In this document: positions 8,754 through 17,662 of the stretch, in pieces
Numbering within the stretch: the stretch's first letter is position 1
Layout: each line of letters begins with the position of its first letter
Source: Kribbella aluminosa
GTDB taxonomy: Bacteria > Actinomycetota > Actinomycetes > Propionibacteriales > Kribbellaceae
Length of the DNA: 64,000 bases
NCBI RefSeq assembly: GCF_017876295.1
Contig: NZ_JAGINT010000001.1
Location: 558,001 to 622,000, forward strand
Direction of reading: 5' to 3'
Translations under genes and position numbers: made by a program
Notes under the pieces: generated by a model
Seen by the model: only the letters and a program-made list of their open reading frames with translations
Told to the model about the DNA's origin: nothing
Database searches by the model: none

Positions 8754-9671
8754 TCAGACTGCGGAGGCGGTGACCGCGGCTCGTTCGAGGGCGAGGGTGC
8801 GGCGGCGGGTGTGCATGCCGTCGAAGGTGAAGAGGACGAGGGCCACCCAGACCAGGCCGAAGCCGGCCCAGCGCATCGTGGTCATCTGTTCGTGGAAGAT
8901 CACCAGGCCGCAGATGAACTGCATGATCGGTGCGATGTAGTTCAGCAGGCCGAGTGTGGTCATCGAGACCCTGGTCGCCGCGGCGCCGAAGAGGAGTAGC
9001 GGTACGGCGGTGATCGGGCCGGTCAGGAGGACCAGCACGAGGTACGCCGTGCCGTGGTGGGTGACCGTGGTGTGGCCCTGGAGCCCAAGGACAAGTATCG
9101 CTATCGCCGCGAGTGGTGCGACGGTGCCCGACTCGATCGCCATACCCTCGATCGCGCCGGCGCCGGCCTGCTTCTTCGCGAGGCCGTAGCACCCGAAGGA
9201 GAAGGTCAGGATGATCGCCACCCACGGGGGGCGGCCGTTCTCGATGGCCAACCCGATGACCGCGACGAACGCGATCCCGAGCGCGGTCCACTGCACCGGG
9301 CGGAGGCGTTCCTTCAGCACGAACACGCCGAGCAGGACGGTGAACAGCGGGGTGATGAAGTACCCGAGCGAGGTCTCCACGACGTGGCCGTTGCCGACGC
9401 CCCAGATGTACGTGCCCCAGTTCACCGAGATCAGGAACGCCGCCGCGATCAACGGCCAGCGCCGGCGCGGCTCCGCGAGGAGCGCCTTCACCTGCGCGAA
9501 CTTCCGCAGTACCGAGACGAGGATCACGATCGTGACCAGCGACCAGAGGATGCGGTGGGCCAGCAGTTCGATCGCGCCGGAGTGGTCGAGGAGCTTCCAG
9601 TACAGCGGGAACAGGCCCCAGATCAGGTACGCGGTGAATCCGTAGGTGAAGCCTTTTCGCTGTTCGGGCAC
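8754..9671 (-). CDS. rarD: EamA/RarD-type transporter
   Basis: About 305 residues with ten hydrophobic segments and the RarD hallmarks YGFTAYLIWGLFPLYWKLL near the start, HRILWSL, and NYIAPIMQFICGLVIFHEQM near the end. I prefer GTG 9671 (VPEQRKGF) because homology begins there; an in-frame ATG at 9704 would add 11 residues. The family exports drugs or metabolites, and the substrate cannot be told. It stands alone, divergent from the isomerase gene. Confidence 0.88.
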   Translation of the reverse strand: MPEQRKGFTYGFTAYLIWGLFPLYWKLLDHSGAIELLAHRILWSLVTIVILVSVLRKFAQVKALLAEPRRRWPLIAAAFLISVNWGTYIWGVGNGHVVETSLGYFITPLFTVLLGVFVLKERLRPVQWTALGIAFVAVIGLAIENGRPPWVAIILTFSFGCYGLAKKQAGAGAIEGMAIESGTVAPLAAIAILVLGLQGHTTVTHHGTAYLVLVLLTGPITAVPLLLFGAAATRVSMTTLGLLNYIAPIMQFICGLVIFHEQMTTMRWAGFGLVWVALVLFTFDGMHTRRRTLALERAAVTASAV

Positions 9672-9780
9672 GGCGTTCAGCGTAAGCCCGCGCGACAGTC
9701 GCATCCAACTACTTTGCTCATGACGTGAGACACGCTGGCCCGATGCGGTTGGATAGAGGGGTGCAGACGAGGAGGCGCGC

Positions 9781-10533
9781 GTGGGTGTGAGGACCGGTCT
9801 GGTCTCGGTGACGTTCCGCCAGTTGGCCGTCGACCAGGTGGTCGAGGTCGCGGCGGAGTCCGGGCTCGAGGCGATCGAATGGGGCGGTGACGTCCATGTC
9901 CCGCTCGGCAATCTGGTGAACGCCAAGCGGGTCCGGAACCTCACCGAGGTGCACGGGCTGCAGGTGGCGGCGTACGGCTCGTACCTGCGGGCGGGCAACG
10001 TGGACCGGGAGGAGATGCGGTCCGCGGTGGCCACCGCGGAGGCGCTCGGCGCGCCCCTGATCCGGGTCTGGGCCGGCAACGTCGGTACGGCGAACGCGGG
10101 CGTCGGCGACCGGATGGCGGTCACCCGCGGACTCGGCGAGCTCGCCGACATGGCCGCCGGCGCGGGCATCGAGATCGCGATGGAGTTCCACCGGAACACG
10201 CTCACCGACGAGGTGGACTCGACGATCACGCTGCTGCTCGACGTCGGCGCGCAGAACCTCAAGACGTACTGGCAGCCCCCGGTCGACCTGGACGACGCGG
10301 AGTGCCTGCAGCAGCTCGAGTCGCTGATGCCCTGGCTGAGCACGGTGCACGTGTTCTCCTGGTGGCCGTCCAACAACCGGCTGCCACTCGCGGCCCGCGA
10401 GTCCCTGTGGCGCCCGGTGCTGGACCGCCTCGCCGCGGAGCCCCGCGAGATCAACGCCCTGCTCGAGTTCGTCGCCGACGACTCGACCGAGCAGTTCACC
10501 CGGGACGCCGCGGACCTGCACAGCTGGGTCTAA
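9781..10533 (+). CDS. Sugar phosphate isomerase/epimerase-like TIM-barrel protein
   Basis: A 250-residue xylose-isomerase-like barrel. Metal and substrate positions typical of the family are seen in EFHRN (with its glutamate), the aspartate of TYWQPPVDLDD and the HVFSWWP strand. GTG 9781 is preceded by GAGGAGG. No partner enzymes lie next to it, so the substrate is unknown. Its end overlaps the convergent membrane protein gene by 4 nt. Confidence 0.82.
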   Translation: MGVRTGLVSVTFRQLAVDQVVEVAAESGLEAIEWGGDVHVPLGNLVNAKRVRNLTEVHGLQVAAYGSYLRAGNVDREEMRSAVATAEALGAPLIRVWAGNVGTANAGVGDRMAVTRGLGELADMAAGAGIEIAMEFHRNTLTDEVDSTITLLLDVGAQNLKTYWQPPVDLDDAECLQQLESLMPWLSTVHVFSWWPSNNRLPLAARESLWRPVLDRLAAEPREINALLEFVADDSTEQFTRDAADLHSWV

Positions 10534-11912
10534 CGAATCGGCTCGTAGAGGCCGATGAACAGCTTGCCGCCGGTCGGTTTGCCGGCGTTGACGTAGAAGT
10601 CGACGGTCTTCGGCCCGGTCTGGGCGGACTCGGTGGTCCAGTGCATCCCGCCGGACCGCGGGCCGTCCTGGTGCGCGGTTAGGCCGTCCCAGCGGGTCCA
10701 GACCGTCGGACCGGTGTTCACGCTGCCGAACGTCCACAGGAACGGCGTACCGACCGGGGTGGTCAGCTGGACCTTCCCGGCGGTCGCGGGAGCCACCACC
10801 GAGCGGACGAACCGGTAACGGGTACCGTCGGACTCCATCTCCCGGTTGAAGTCGACGCCGTACTGCGTGATCTGCGGGCCGGCGTCGTACACCGCGACCC
10901 CGATCCGCGCCCTCGGCGACATCGGAACCTCGCGGCCGTCCTTGTCGACCAGGCGCGCGGTCACCGCGACCGGGGAGCCGGGTGGTGCGGTCAGTTGCAT
11001 CGGCTCGCTGAGGTTCTGCTGCAGGTCGTCGCCGTACCCGGTGTAGCAGTTCACGACGGTCCCGTCGCTGAACCGCACCTGCACCCGGTACTCCGGCCGG
11101 AGGGCCTGCCACCCCATCACATAGTCGTCCTGAGTTCCGATCACCTGGACAACCACCGACCGGCTCTTCGGGACGAAGCTGGTCGCTACCTGGCGCTGAC
11201 CGCGGTCGCCGATCACTGCGCCCAGCCGGGTCTGCCGGCCAACCTGCTGCCGGAACCGCAGACCGTTGCTCCCGTAGTCGTCCGGCCGCGCCGGCCCGGA
11301 CGGCTTGCTGCCCGACGCGTCCTTGTAGATCCCGACGCCCAGCTGTTGCTTCACGTCCTTCAGCGGCCGCCCGCCCAGGTCGACAAGATCCAGCGTGACC
11401 TTGGCCGGTTTGCCGATCGGTGCATCGGCCCAGAGGCCGGTGTCGGCGCGCAGGCTGTCGCTGATCGGGATGCCGTTGTCCGTGCAGTCGTTGTGGTGCA
11501 CGTCGAAGCCGTTGACCCGGACCCAGACCGTCGCCTCGGCGTCCTGCTTGCAGTAGGCAACAAACTTGACGTCCTTCGCCGACGGCGTCCAGGTGAACTC
11601 GACATGGCTCTCGCCGGCCTTGCCGGTCCAGCCCTTCACCAGTGGTTGCCCGTCCTTCTCGCCAGGCAGCGTGAAGCCGTTCTGCGTGTACGGCGGTGTC
11701 CGGGCCGGGTCCGGAGCCGAGTTGCTGAGCACACCGGGGACGACGGTCACCGCGAGCGCGATCGCGGCGGCGGCCGCGCCGGCGGTGGTGACGATCCGGC
11801 GCTGCTTGGTACGGCGGATCTTCTGCTGTACGCCGGGCAGCAGGTCGGACTGCTGCCGGTCGGAGTCGGCGGCGCGGGCGTGGAGCTCGTCGCGGAGGTC
11901 TTGGAGGTTCAT
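10530..11912 (-). CDS. Membrane-anchored extracytoplasmic protein, sigma-factor partner
   Basis: About 460 residues: a ~45-residue basic cytoplasmic N-terminus (QKIRRTKQRR), one transmembrane segment (TTAGAAAAAIALAVTVVPGV) and a long extracellular beta-rich region with three related ~120-residue segments, each with patterns such as VxVNGFD or VQVRFSDG and acidic residues. Its ATG overlaps the sigma factor stop (ATGA), with AGGAG upstream, so the two are co-translated. This N-in topology beside a SigE-type sigma gene suggests an anti-sigma or signal-receiving role, but I see no zinc anti-sigma motif. Function is otherwise unknown. Confidence 0.7.
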   Translation of the reverse strand: MNLQDLRDELHARAADSDRQQSDLLPGVQQKIRRTKQRRIVTTAGAAAAAIALAVTVVPGVLSNSAPDPARTPPYTQNGFTLPGEKDGQPLVKGWTGKAGESHVEFTWTPSAKDVKFVAYCKQDAEATVWVRVNGFDVHHNDCTDNGIPISDSLRADTGLWADAPIGKPAKVTLDLVDLGGRPLKDVKQQLGVGIYKDASGSKPSGPARPDDYGSNGLRFRQQVGRQTRLGAVIGDRGQRQVATSFVPKSRSVVVQVIGTQDDYVMGWQALRPEYRVQVRFSDGTVVNCYTGYGDDLQQNLSEPMQLTAPPGSPVAVTARLVDKDGREVPMSPRARIGVAVYDAGPQITQYGVDFNREMESDGTRYRFVRSVVAPATAGKVQLTTPVGTPFLWTFGSVNTGPTVWTRWDGLTAHQDGPRSGGMHWTTESAQTGPKTVDFYVNAGKPTGGKLFIGLYEPIR

Positions 11913-12457
11913 CGCGGGGTCTCCTGGTCTGCCGGCGTACTCAGGGCCGGATCGAGGCGGAGTTTCGCCAGCGCCTTGGCGGTCTGGCTCTTGACGGTGC
12001 CGACGCTGCTGCCCATCAGGCGCGCGGTCTCGGCCTCGGTGAGGTCTTCGTAGAAGCGCAGCACGACGACCGCGCGTTGCCGGCGGGGGAGGCGGCCGAT
12101 CGCGTCCCACAGGTCCAGGCCGTCCTCGGCGCGCGGGGCGGGGGCCTCGGGAAGGTCCGCGGTCGGGATCTCGCCGTTCCACCGGCGCCGCCACCAGGAG
12201 GAGTACGTCGTGACCAGGATCCGCCGGACGTACGGCTCCGGGTTGTCCGCGCGGATCCTTGCCCAGTGGAACCACGCCTTCGCGAGCGCCGTCTGGACGA
12301 GGTCCTCGGCGAGCGCGTGGTCGCGGGTCAGCAGGTACGCCGTCCGCACCAGAGCCTGCGACCGCGCCGCGACGAACGCATCGAACCCTGTCGCCCGCTC
12401 GTCGGCGGCCACCGCGGTCACCCCCGTCGTCACCACCACACCGTCATCAATCGTCAC
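11909..12457 (-). CDS. SigE-family (SigE-like ECF) RNA polymerase sigma factor
   Basis: Region 2 is visible as FVAARSQALVRTAYLLTRDHALAEDLVQTALAKAW and region 4 as LPRRQRAVVVLRFYEDLTEAETARLMGSSVGTVKSQTAKALAKL. The start is uncertain: several in-frame GTG codons lie between 12412 and 12457. I chose 12457 because AGGA precedes it. The long open frame further upstream is composition-driven and not part of the gene. It forms an operon with the membrane protein downstream. Confidence 0.88.
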   Translation of the reverse strand: MTIDDGVVVTTGVTAVAADERATGFDAFVAARSQALVRTAYLLTRDHALAEDLVQTALAKAWFHWARIRADNPEPYVRRILVTTYSSWWRRRWNGEIPTADLPEAPAPRAEDGLDLWDAIGRLPRRQRAVVVLRFYEDLTEAETARLMGSSVGTVKSQTAKALAKLRLDPALSTPADQETPR

Positions 12458-12570
12458 ATCCTGCAGGACCAACCAACCCCACCAGATGGTTGCCCCACCC
12501 CCACAAACCACCCTCAGACCGCCTCCCCCCGCGTTGGGGTGGTCACGCGGTGCGGGGGGGCCGGGTGGGG

Positions 12571-14424
12571 TCAGGTGGTGCGGGCGGTGTTGGGGGCGGG
12601 TGGGAAGCGGGGTGTGGGGGTGGTCGGGCGGGCCGGCGGGGTGGGGCGGTTGGGGGCTGGGAGGTGGAGGGCTCGTTTCAGTTGGGACATGTCGCCATGG
12701 ATGATCGTGTGCGCCACCCCGGCGGCCGCCTGCCCGGGCTCGTAGCCCGCGCCGAAGCCGACGTTCTGCAGCATCGGTACGTCGTTGCTGCCATCCCCGA
12801 CCGCGATCGTCCGCTCCCGCGGAATCCCGAGCTCGGCACGGGTCTTCTCGATGAACTCGACCTTCCCGTCGGCGTCCACCAGGTTGCTCACCTCCCCGGT
12901 CAGCACCCCGTCCTCGATCCCGAGCCGCCCGGCGGCGTACTGCTCGACCCCGAGCCGCTCGGCCAACGGACCCACGATCGCGTCGAACCCACCGCTGGCG
13001 ATCGCGACCTCGTGCCCGGCCGCCTTCAGATCGCGGATCAGCTCCTCGACACCCTCGTTCAGCACGATCGTGTCGGCGACGTCCCGCACCAGTGCCGCAT
13101 CCACCCCACGCAACTCGGCGACCTTCGCCCGGATCGACGTCTCGTAGTCCGGGTGCCGGCACGCATCGACCTCGGCCAACCGCCCCGCCCGCTCGGCGAG
13201 CGTGTGCAGAGTGTCGTACTTACTGATCGTCTGATCGACATCGAAGACGATCAGGTGCTTCTGCATCGGCACCATCGGCTGGTGCGCCTGCTCCGGCGTA
13301 CGAACCGGAGCAAGCGCGTGATCCATCGTGGACGCGACCTCGCTGCGCACGTTCTGCTGCCACTGCCCGCGGACCGGATCCCACGTCCCGTTCGACGGAT
13401 CCGCGGCCCCGTCCAGGAACGTGCCGATGGTCTCGACCATCGTCGCGAACTCCGGGTACTCCCGCAGCTGCGGAATCCGCCCGCGAAGCTGCCGGAAACC
13501 GTGTTCCCACAGGATCTCGGTCTCGTGCGCCGGTGCCGGCGCCTGCCCGTAGAAGCGGTACGGCCGCGGCGGCCCGCTGAGCCCTGCCTCCTGCCAGTGC
13601 CAGTTCTCCGCCAGCGCCTTGCGGAGCGCGTCGCCCTCCAGCGGGCAGGTCCGCGCGATGTAGTACAGGTCCGCGATGTCCTTGAACCGTGGCGCCGCGA
13701 TCCCGTCGCCGACCCCCGGCTGCAGCGCGAGCGCGGCCATCTTGTCCGCGGCCAGGTCCGCCACCGGCCGCATCAGCGGCGTGATCGGCTGCACACCGTC
13801 GAGCTGGGCGCCGACGATCGACCGCCGGGCGCGTTCGGACTCGCTCGTCCGCTGGATCATCGTCGGCATCTTGACGTCGACCTCGATCGAGAACAGGTCT
13901 CCGTCGGCCCGGACGCCGAGCGGTCCGCGGCTGTCGTCGACCGGCTGTACGTCGATCGTGAAGACGGCATGCCCGTTGCCGGCGATCTCGATGCTCCGGG
14001 TCGTGTAGCGGACCAGCCCGCCGAGACCGGCGGCGCCGTCGACCGGGTTCTGCCGCATCGGGGCGACCGCGAGGATGTCCGCGCGGATCCGGTCCAGGTA
14101 CTGCCGGTCGGTCAGGTCGTCGAGCGCGCCGTTGTAGATGTCGAGGTCGTTGGCGGTCCGCGCCATCTCGTACACCGGGTCGAGGCCGGTCTCCGACGTA
14201 CCGGACCAGGCCTCGGCGTACCCGGGGAGGGCGTCCGAGCCGGTCTTCTCGTATGCGTCGGTGCCGTGGTTCAGCTGGCTCAGGAAGTCGGCGCCGGCGA
14301 GCTGGCGCTTCCCGCGGTCGGCGGTGAACCGCGGGGTGCTGATCTGGTGCAGCCGGGCCATCAACCGAGCCCAGCTGGGGTACGAGCCGCGGAACCGCTT
14401 CAGGTCCAGGTGGCCGGCGTACAT
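12571..14424 (-). CDS. AbiEii-type nucleotidyltransferase toxin fused to SerB-like HAD phosphatase
   Basis: This 617-residue protein has two unrelated enzyme domains. Residues ~1-280 look like the AbiEii/MenT nucleotidyltransferase: RTANDLD (R89, D93, D95) fits the acidic metal-binding motif, IEVDVKMP (about 180-187) the third acidic strand, and ADKMAAL (K228) with RFKDIADLYYIA (K248, D249) the C-terminal helices. Residues ~388-585 are a complete phosphoserine-phosphatase-like HAD domain: DVDQT (D395, D397), IASGG (S477), a lysine at 521 or 527 and GDGSND (D544, D548). A Pro-rich tail ends the protein. It follows the AbiEi-like gene with a 1-nt gap. Such toxins transfer nucleotides to tRNA; the role of the fused phosphatase is unknown. 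The NTase assignment is less certain than the HAD assignment. Confidence 0.78.
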   Translation of the reverse strand: MYAGHLDLKRFRGSYPSWARLMARLHQISTPRFTADRGKRQLAGADFLSQLNHGTDAYEKTGSDALPGYAEAWSGTSETGLDPVYEMARTANDLDIYNGALDDLTDRQYLDRIRADILAVAPMRQNPVDGAAGLGGLVRYTTRSIEIAGNGHAVFTIDVQPVDDSRGPLGVRADGDLFSIEVDVKMPTMIQRTSESERARRSIVGAQLDGVQPITPLMRPVADLAADKMAALALQPGVGDGIAAPRFKDIADLYYIARTCPLEGDALRKALAENWHWQEAGLSGPPRPYRFYGQAPAPAHETEILWEHGFRQLRGRIPQLREYPEFATMVETIGTFLDGAADPSNGTWDPVRGQWQQNVRSEVASTMDHALAPVRTPEQAHQPMVPMQKHLIVFDVDQTISKYDTLHTLAERAGRLAEVDACRHPDYETSIRAKVAELRGVDAALVRDVADTIVLNEGVEELIRDLKAAGHEVAIASGGFDAIVGPLAERLGVEQYAAGRLGIEDGVLTGEVSNLVDADGKVEFIEKTRAELGIPRERTIAVGDGSNDVPMLQNVGFGAGYEPGQAAAGVAHTIIHGDMSQLKRALHLPAPNRPTPPARPTTPTPRFPPAPNTARTT

Positions 14425-14425
14425 G

Positions 14426-15076
14426 TCAGCCTCTTGCTGCCGCGGCGAGCGCCGACTCGAGCCAGGCCGGGCCGTCGTACGCCGGTTCGCGGTCGGCGAA
14501 CTGTTCGGTCAGCTCCGCGCCGAGCTCATCGGCCGTCGTCCAGCCCTGGCTGATGAACGAGCGGGCCAGCCGTCCGAGGTCGGACAGGTCGAAGCCCTGC
14601 CCGTCGGCGAGGTCCGCAAGCGTCCGGGCCGGGCCGGTGACGGGGAGACCCTCGACGACGTTGCACTGCTCCTCCGGCACCGACCGCGGATACACCGTCA
14701 CGTTTTCCGAAAACGTGTTCCTGGCCCGGCCGGAGAACTCGATGCCGGAGCCGCTCGCGGTGCCGGCCCCGTACAGCTGGGCCGCCGTCTGGTGCGAGAC
14801 GACGAGCGTGGTCAGCGACCGCTCCCAGGCCGGCGCGGCCTCGGCGAGCAGCCAGGTCGCGTACAGCGTCTGGTGCGGGTGCGTCGCGCCGGCGCGGACC
14901 CGGAGTACGCCGTCGATGACGGGCTCCACGATCTCGGCGTCCCGCAGCTGGGCGAGGACCTGGTCGGCCACCTCGCCGCGCAGCTGGGCGATCGCGAACA
15001 GACCGTGCTGGCCGTCGGCCAGGGCGCAGATCCGCGTGAACGCATCCAGCAGGTTCGGGCGCGTGAAGCCCTTCAT
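14426..15076 (-). CDS. AbiEi-family antitoxin/transcriptional regulator
   Basis: Residues ~1-65 form a winged-helix-like N-terminus (HGLFAIAQLRGEVADQVLAQLRDAEIVEPVIDGVLRV). The following part shows the AbiEi pattern: VVSHQTAAQLYG, then VVEGLPVTGPARTLADLAD. In type IV toxin-antitoxin systems this protein represses the operon and neutralises an AbiEii nucleotidyltransferase; here the next gene, 1 nt on, encodes such a domain. I chose ATG 15076 with GGGG upstream; TTG 15082 is an alternative. About 216 residues, a usual length for the family. Confidence 0.8.
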   Translation of the reverse strand: MKGFTRPNLLDAFTRICALADGQHGLFAIAQLRGEVADQVLAQLRDAEIVEPVIDGVLRVRAGATHPHQTLYATWLLAEAAPAWERSLTTLVVSHQTAAQLYGAGTASGSGIEFSGRARNTFSENVTVYPRSVPEEQCNVVEGLPVTGPARTLADLADGQGFDLSDLGRLARSFISQGWTTADELGAELTEQFADREPAYDGPAWLESALAAAARG

Positions 15077-15173
15077 CGTCAACCCCGCAGCCGGTCGTCG
15101 GTGGACAGTGCCAACATCATCCCGGCCCCGGGGCTCACGAAGGTGAACAGCCGGTGACGGAAAGTTTCCGGCC

Positions 15174-16421
15174 CTAGATCAGCTGGCTCACCGTGTAGAT
15201 GACGAGGCCGACCAGGGCTCCGACGACGGTGCCGTTGATGCGGATGAACTGGAGGTCTCGGCCGACGTGGAGTTCGATGCGGGCGGCGGCTTCGCGGCCG
15301 TCCCAGCGTTCGATGGTGTCGGAGATGACCGAGACGATCTCGGTGCCGTAGGTGCGGACGACGTACCCGACGGCCTCGGCGGCGCGGGTGTCGACCTGGG
15401 CGCGGAGGGTTTCGTCGTGCTGCAGGCGGTGGCCGAGGTCGTGCAGGACCTTGATGCCGCGGATCCGGAGCGTGCTGTCCGGGTCGTTGATCGAGTCGAT
15501 CAGCGCGGTCCGCATCGCGTCCCAGACCGCGGTCAGGCTGCTGCCCATGTCCGGATGCGTGAGCATCCGCGCCTTCCACGCCTCGAAGCGCTCCATCGTC
15601 TCCGGGTCGTGCTGCAGGTCCTCCGCGAACTGCCCGAGCAGCCGGTCGATGGCCCGGCGGGCGGGGTGCGTCTGGGTGTCCCGTACGTCGGCCAGCCAGG
15701 CCAGCGCCTCGCGGTGGATCCGGTCGACCACCAGCCGGTCCACCCACTGCGGTGACCACCGCGGCGCGCGCGGCCCGACCACGTCCGCGAGCAGGTCGCG
15801 GTTGTCGGCCAGCCAGTCGTACGCCTCCACCATCAGCAGGTCGAACAGCGCGTGATGCGCACCGTCCTGCACCACCGACTGCACGAAGTGCCCGGCGATC
15901 GGGCTCAGCGGCTCCTTCACGAACCGCGGCAGCAACGACCCGCGGACGAACGCGGTCACGTCGTCGTCACCGAGCTTCGGCAGCGCCGCGCCGATCGTCC
16001 GCGCGCCCTCCGCGACGATCCGCTCGGCATGGTTGCCGTCGGCAAGCCACTCGCCGACCCGGCGGCTGATCTCGGCCGTCCGCATCTTTTCCGAAACGAC
16101 TGCCTCGGAAAGGAAATTTTCCGTCACGAACTGCTCGAGACTTTCCGCCAGGCTGTCCTTGCGGGTCGGCACGATCGCCGTGTGCGGGATCGGCAGCCCG
16201 AGCGGATGCCGGAACAGCGCGGTGACCGCGAACCAGTCCGCCAGCGCACCCACCATCGCCGCCTCGGACGCTGCGTTCAGGTACGCCCAGCCGCCGGTCC
16301 GGTGCAGTGTCGCCACGTAGACCGCCGCGGCCAGCACCAGCAAAGCCAGTGCCACCGAACGCATCCGCCGCAGCCCACGCCGCCGTACCAGATCGGCGGC
16401 GCCCAACGTCAAGGTCGCCAT
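15174..16421 (-). CDS. DUF445 membrane protein
   Basis: A 415-residue protein with an N-terminal transmembrane segment (VALALLVLAAAVYVATL), the DUF445 core beginning at WAYLNAASEAAMVGALADWFAVTALFRHPLGLPIPHTAI, a long helical middle and a C-terminal membrane segment (GTVVGALVGLVIYTVSQLI). The molecular function of the family is not established. It is a single gene with ATG 16421. Confidence 0.88.
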   Translation of the reverse strand: MATLTLGAADLVRRRGLRRMRSVALALLVLAAAVYVATLHRTGGWAYLNAASEAAMVGALADWFAVTALFRHPLGLPIPHTAIVPTRKDSLAESLEQFVTENFLSEAVVSEKMRTAEISRRVGEWLADGNHAERIVAEGARTIGAALPKLGDDDVTAFVRGSLLPRFVKEPLSPIAGHFVQSVVQDGAHHALFDLLMVEAYDWLADNRDLLADVVGPRAPRWSPQWVDRLVVDRIHREALAWLADVRDTQTHPARRAIDRLLGQFAEDLQHDPETMERFEAWKARMLTHPDMGSSLTAVWDAMRTALIDSINDPDSTLRIRGIKVLHDLGHRLQHDETLRAQVDTRAAEAVGYVVRTYGTEIVSVISDTIERWDGREAAARIELHVGRDLQFIRINGTVVGALVGLVIYTVSQLI

Positions 16422-16456
16422 ACCCCGATCTAACCAAGTCCGCGGTCAGGAAACCC

Positions 16457-17662
16457 TCAGGCAAGTACCTGATTCGCCCCTCGGCGTTCCATCAGGCCCG
16501 AGACGACGGCCAGGACCAGGCCGGCCAGTGCGAGGCCGGCGCCGAGGCGGCTGGGCCATTCGTAGCCGTAGCCGGCGGTCAGTACGACGCCGCCGAGCCA
16601 GGCGCCGAGCGCGTTCGCGATGTTCAGCGTGGAGTGGTTCAGCGACGCGGCCAGCGACTGGCCCTCGTGGGCGACGTCCATCAGGCGGGTCTGCAGCGCC
16701 GGCACCAGGACGCTCGCCGAGCAGCCCATCGCGAACACGGCGACCAGCGCGCCGGGCCGGGTCTGCGCGAGCCAGCCGAACGTTCCGAGTACGACGACGA
16801 CCGCGACCAGGCCGCCGTACACGCTGCCCATCAGCGACCGGTCCGCCAGCCGCCCGCCGAGTACGGTGCCGACCGTCATGCCGACGCCGTACACCCCGAG
16901 CACGATCGGCACCGCGGACTCCGAGAAGCCGGCCAGTTGCGTCATCGTCGGAGTGATGTAGGAGTACGTCGCGAACATCCCGCCGAAGCCGACCATCCCG
17001 ACCAGCAGCGCCATCCACACCTGCGGCCGGGCCAGCGCGCTGAGCTCGCTGCGGACGTTCACGTCGCTCCCGACCGGCTGCGGCGGTATCCAGAACCAGA
17101 CCGCGACCAGCGTCAGCAGCCCGAGTACGCCGACCGCGAGGAACGGCACCTGCCACCCGTACCGCTGGCCGAGCAGCGTGGTCACCGGTACGCCGACGAT
17201 GTTCGCGACCGGGAGTCCTAGCATCGTCATCGACACCGCCCGCGCCCGCCGCTCGGGCGCGACCATCGACGCGCCGACCACGGCGCCGATCCCGAAGAAC
17301 GCCCCGTGCGGCAGCCCGGACAGGAATCGCGCGGCCAGCAGGAACTCGTAGCTCGAGGCAACCGACGACAACACGTTGCCGACCACGAAAACCGCCATCA
17401 GCCCGAGCAGCAACCGTTTTCTGCCGGTCCGCGCGCCGAGTGCCGCGATCACCGGAGCGCCGACCACGACGCCCAGCGCGTACGCCGAGACGACATGGCC
17501 GGCGGTCGGGATCGAGATCCGTACTCCGTCCGCGATCTGCGGGAGCAGCCCCATCGTGACGAACTCGGTGGTCCCGATCGCGAAACCACCGGTCGTGAGC
17601 GCGAACAACGCCAGGTTGACGTGCCGCGCAGTACGGCTGTCAGGAGCGAACGAACTTGTCAC
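16457..17662 (-). CDS. MFS transporter, sugar-efflux/drug-efflux type
   Basis: Twelve membrane segments in 401 residues. The motif-A-like loop GARTGRKRLLLG follows TM2, and FALTTGGFAIGTTEFVTMGLLPQIA at the start is characteristic of the AraJ/YdhP branch (DHA1 family). GTG 17662 overlaps the end of the neighbouring membrane protein gene by 23 nt, so the two are probably co-transcribed. Both lie in the arm opposite the TetR gene, which may control them from the 18764 operator. Substrate unknown. Confidence 0.88.
   Translation of the reverse strand: MTSSFAPDSRTARHVNLALFALTTGGFAIGTTEFVTMGLLPQIADGVRISIPTAGHVVSAYALGVVVGAPVIAALGARTGRKRLLLGLMAVFVVGNVLSSVASSYEFLLAARFLSGLPHGAFFGIGAVVGASMVAPERRARAVSMTMLGLPVANIVGVPVTTLLGQRYGWQVPFLAVGVLGLLTLVAVWFWIPPQPVGSDVNVRSELSALARPQVWMALLVGMVGFGGMFATYSYITPTMTQLAGFSESAVPIVLGVYGVGMTVGTVLGGRLADRSLMGSVYGGLVAVVVVLGTFGWLAQTRPGALVAVFAMGCSASVLVPALQTRLMDVAHEGQSLAASLNHSTLNIANALGAWLGGVVLTAGYGYEWPSRLGAGLALAGLVLAVVSGLMERRGANQVLA

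Noticed and set aside
12458..13162. Upstream extension of the sigma factor reading frame
   Set aside because: The extension is low-complexity and lies antiparallel-frame within the toxin fusion gene; sigma region 2 starts only downstream.
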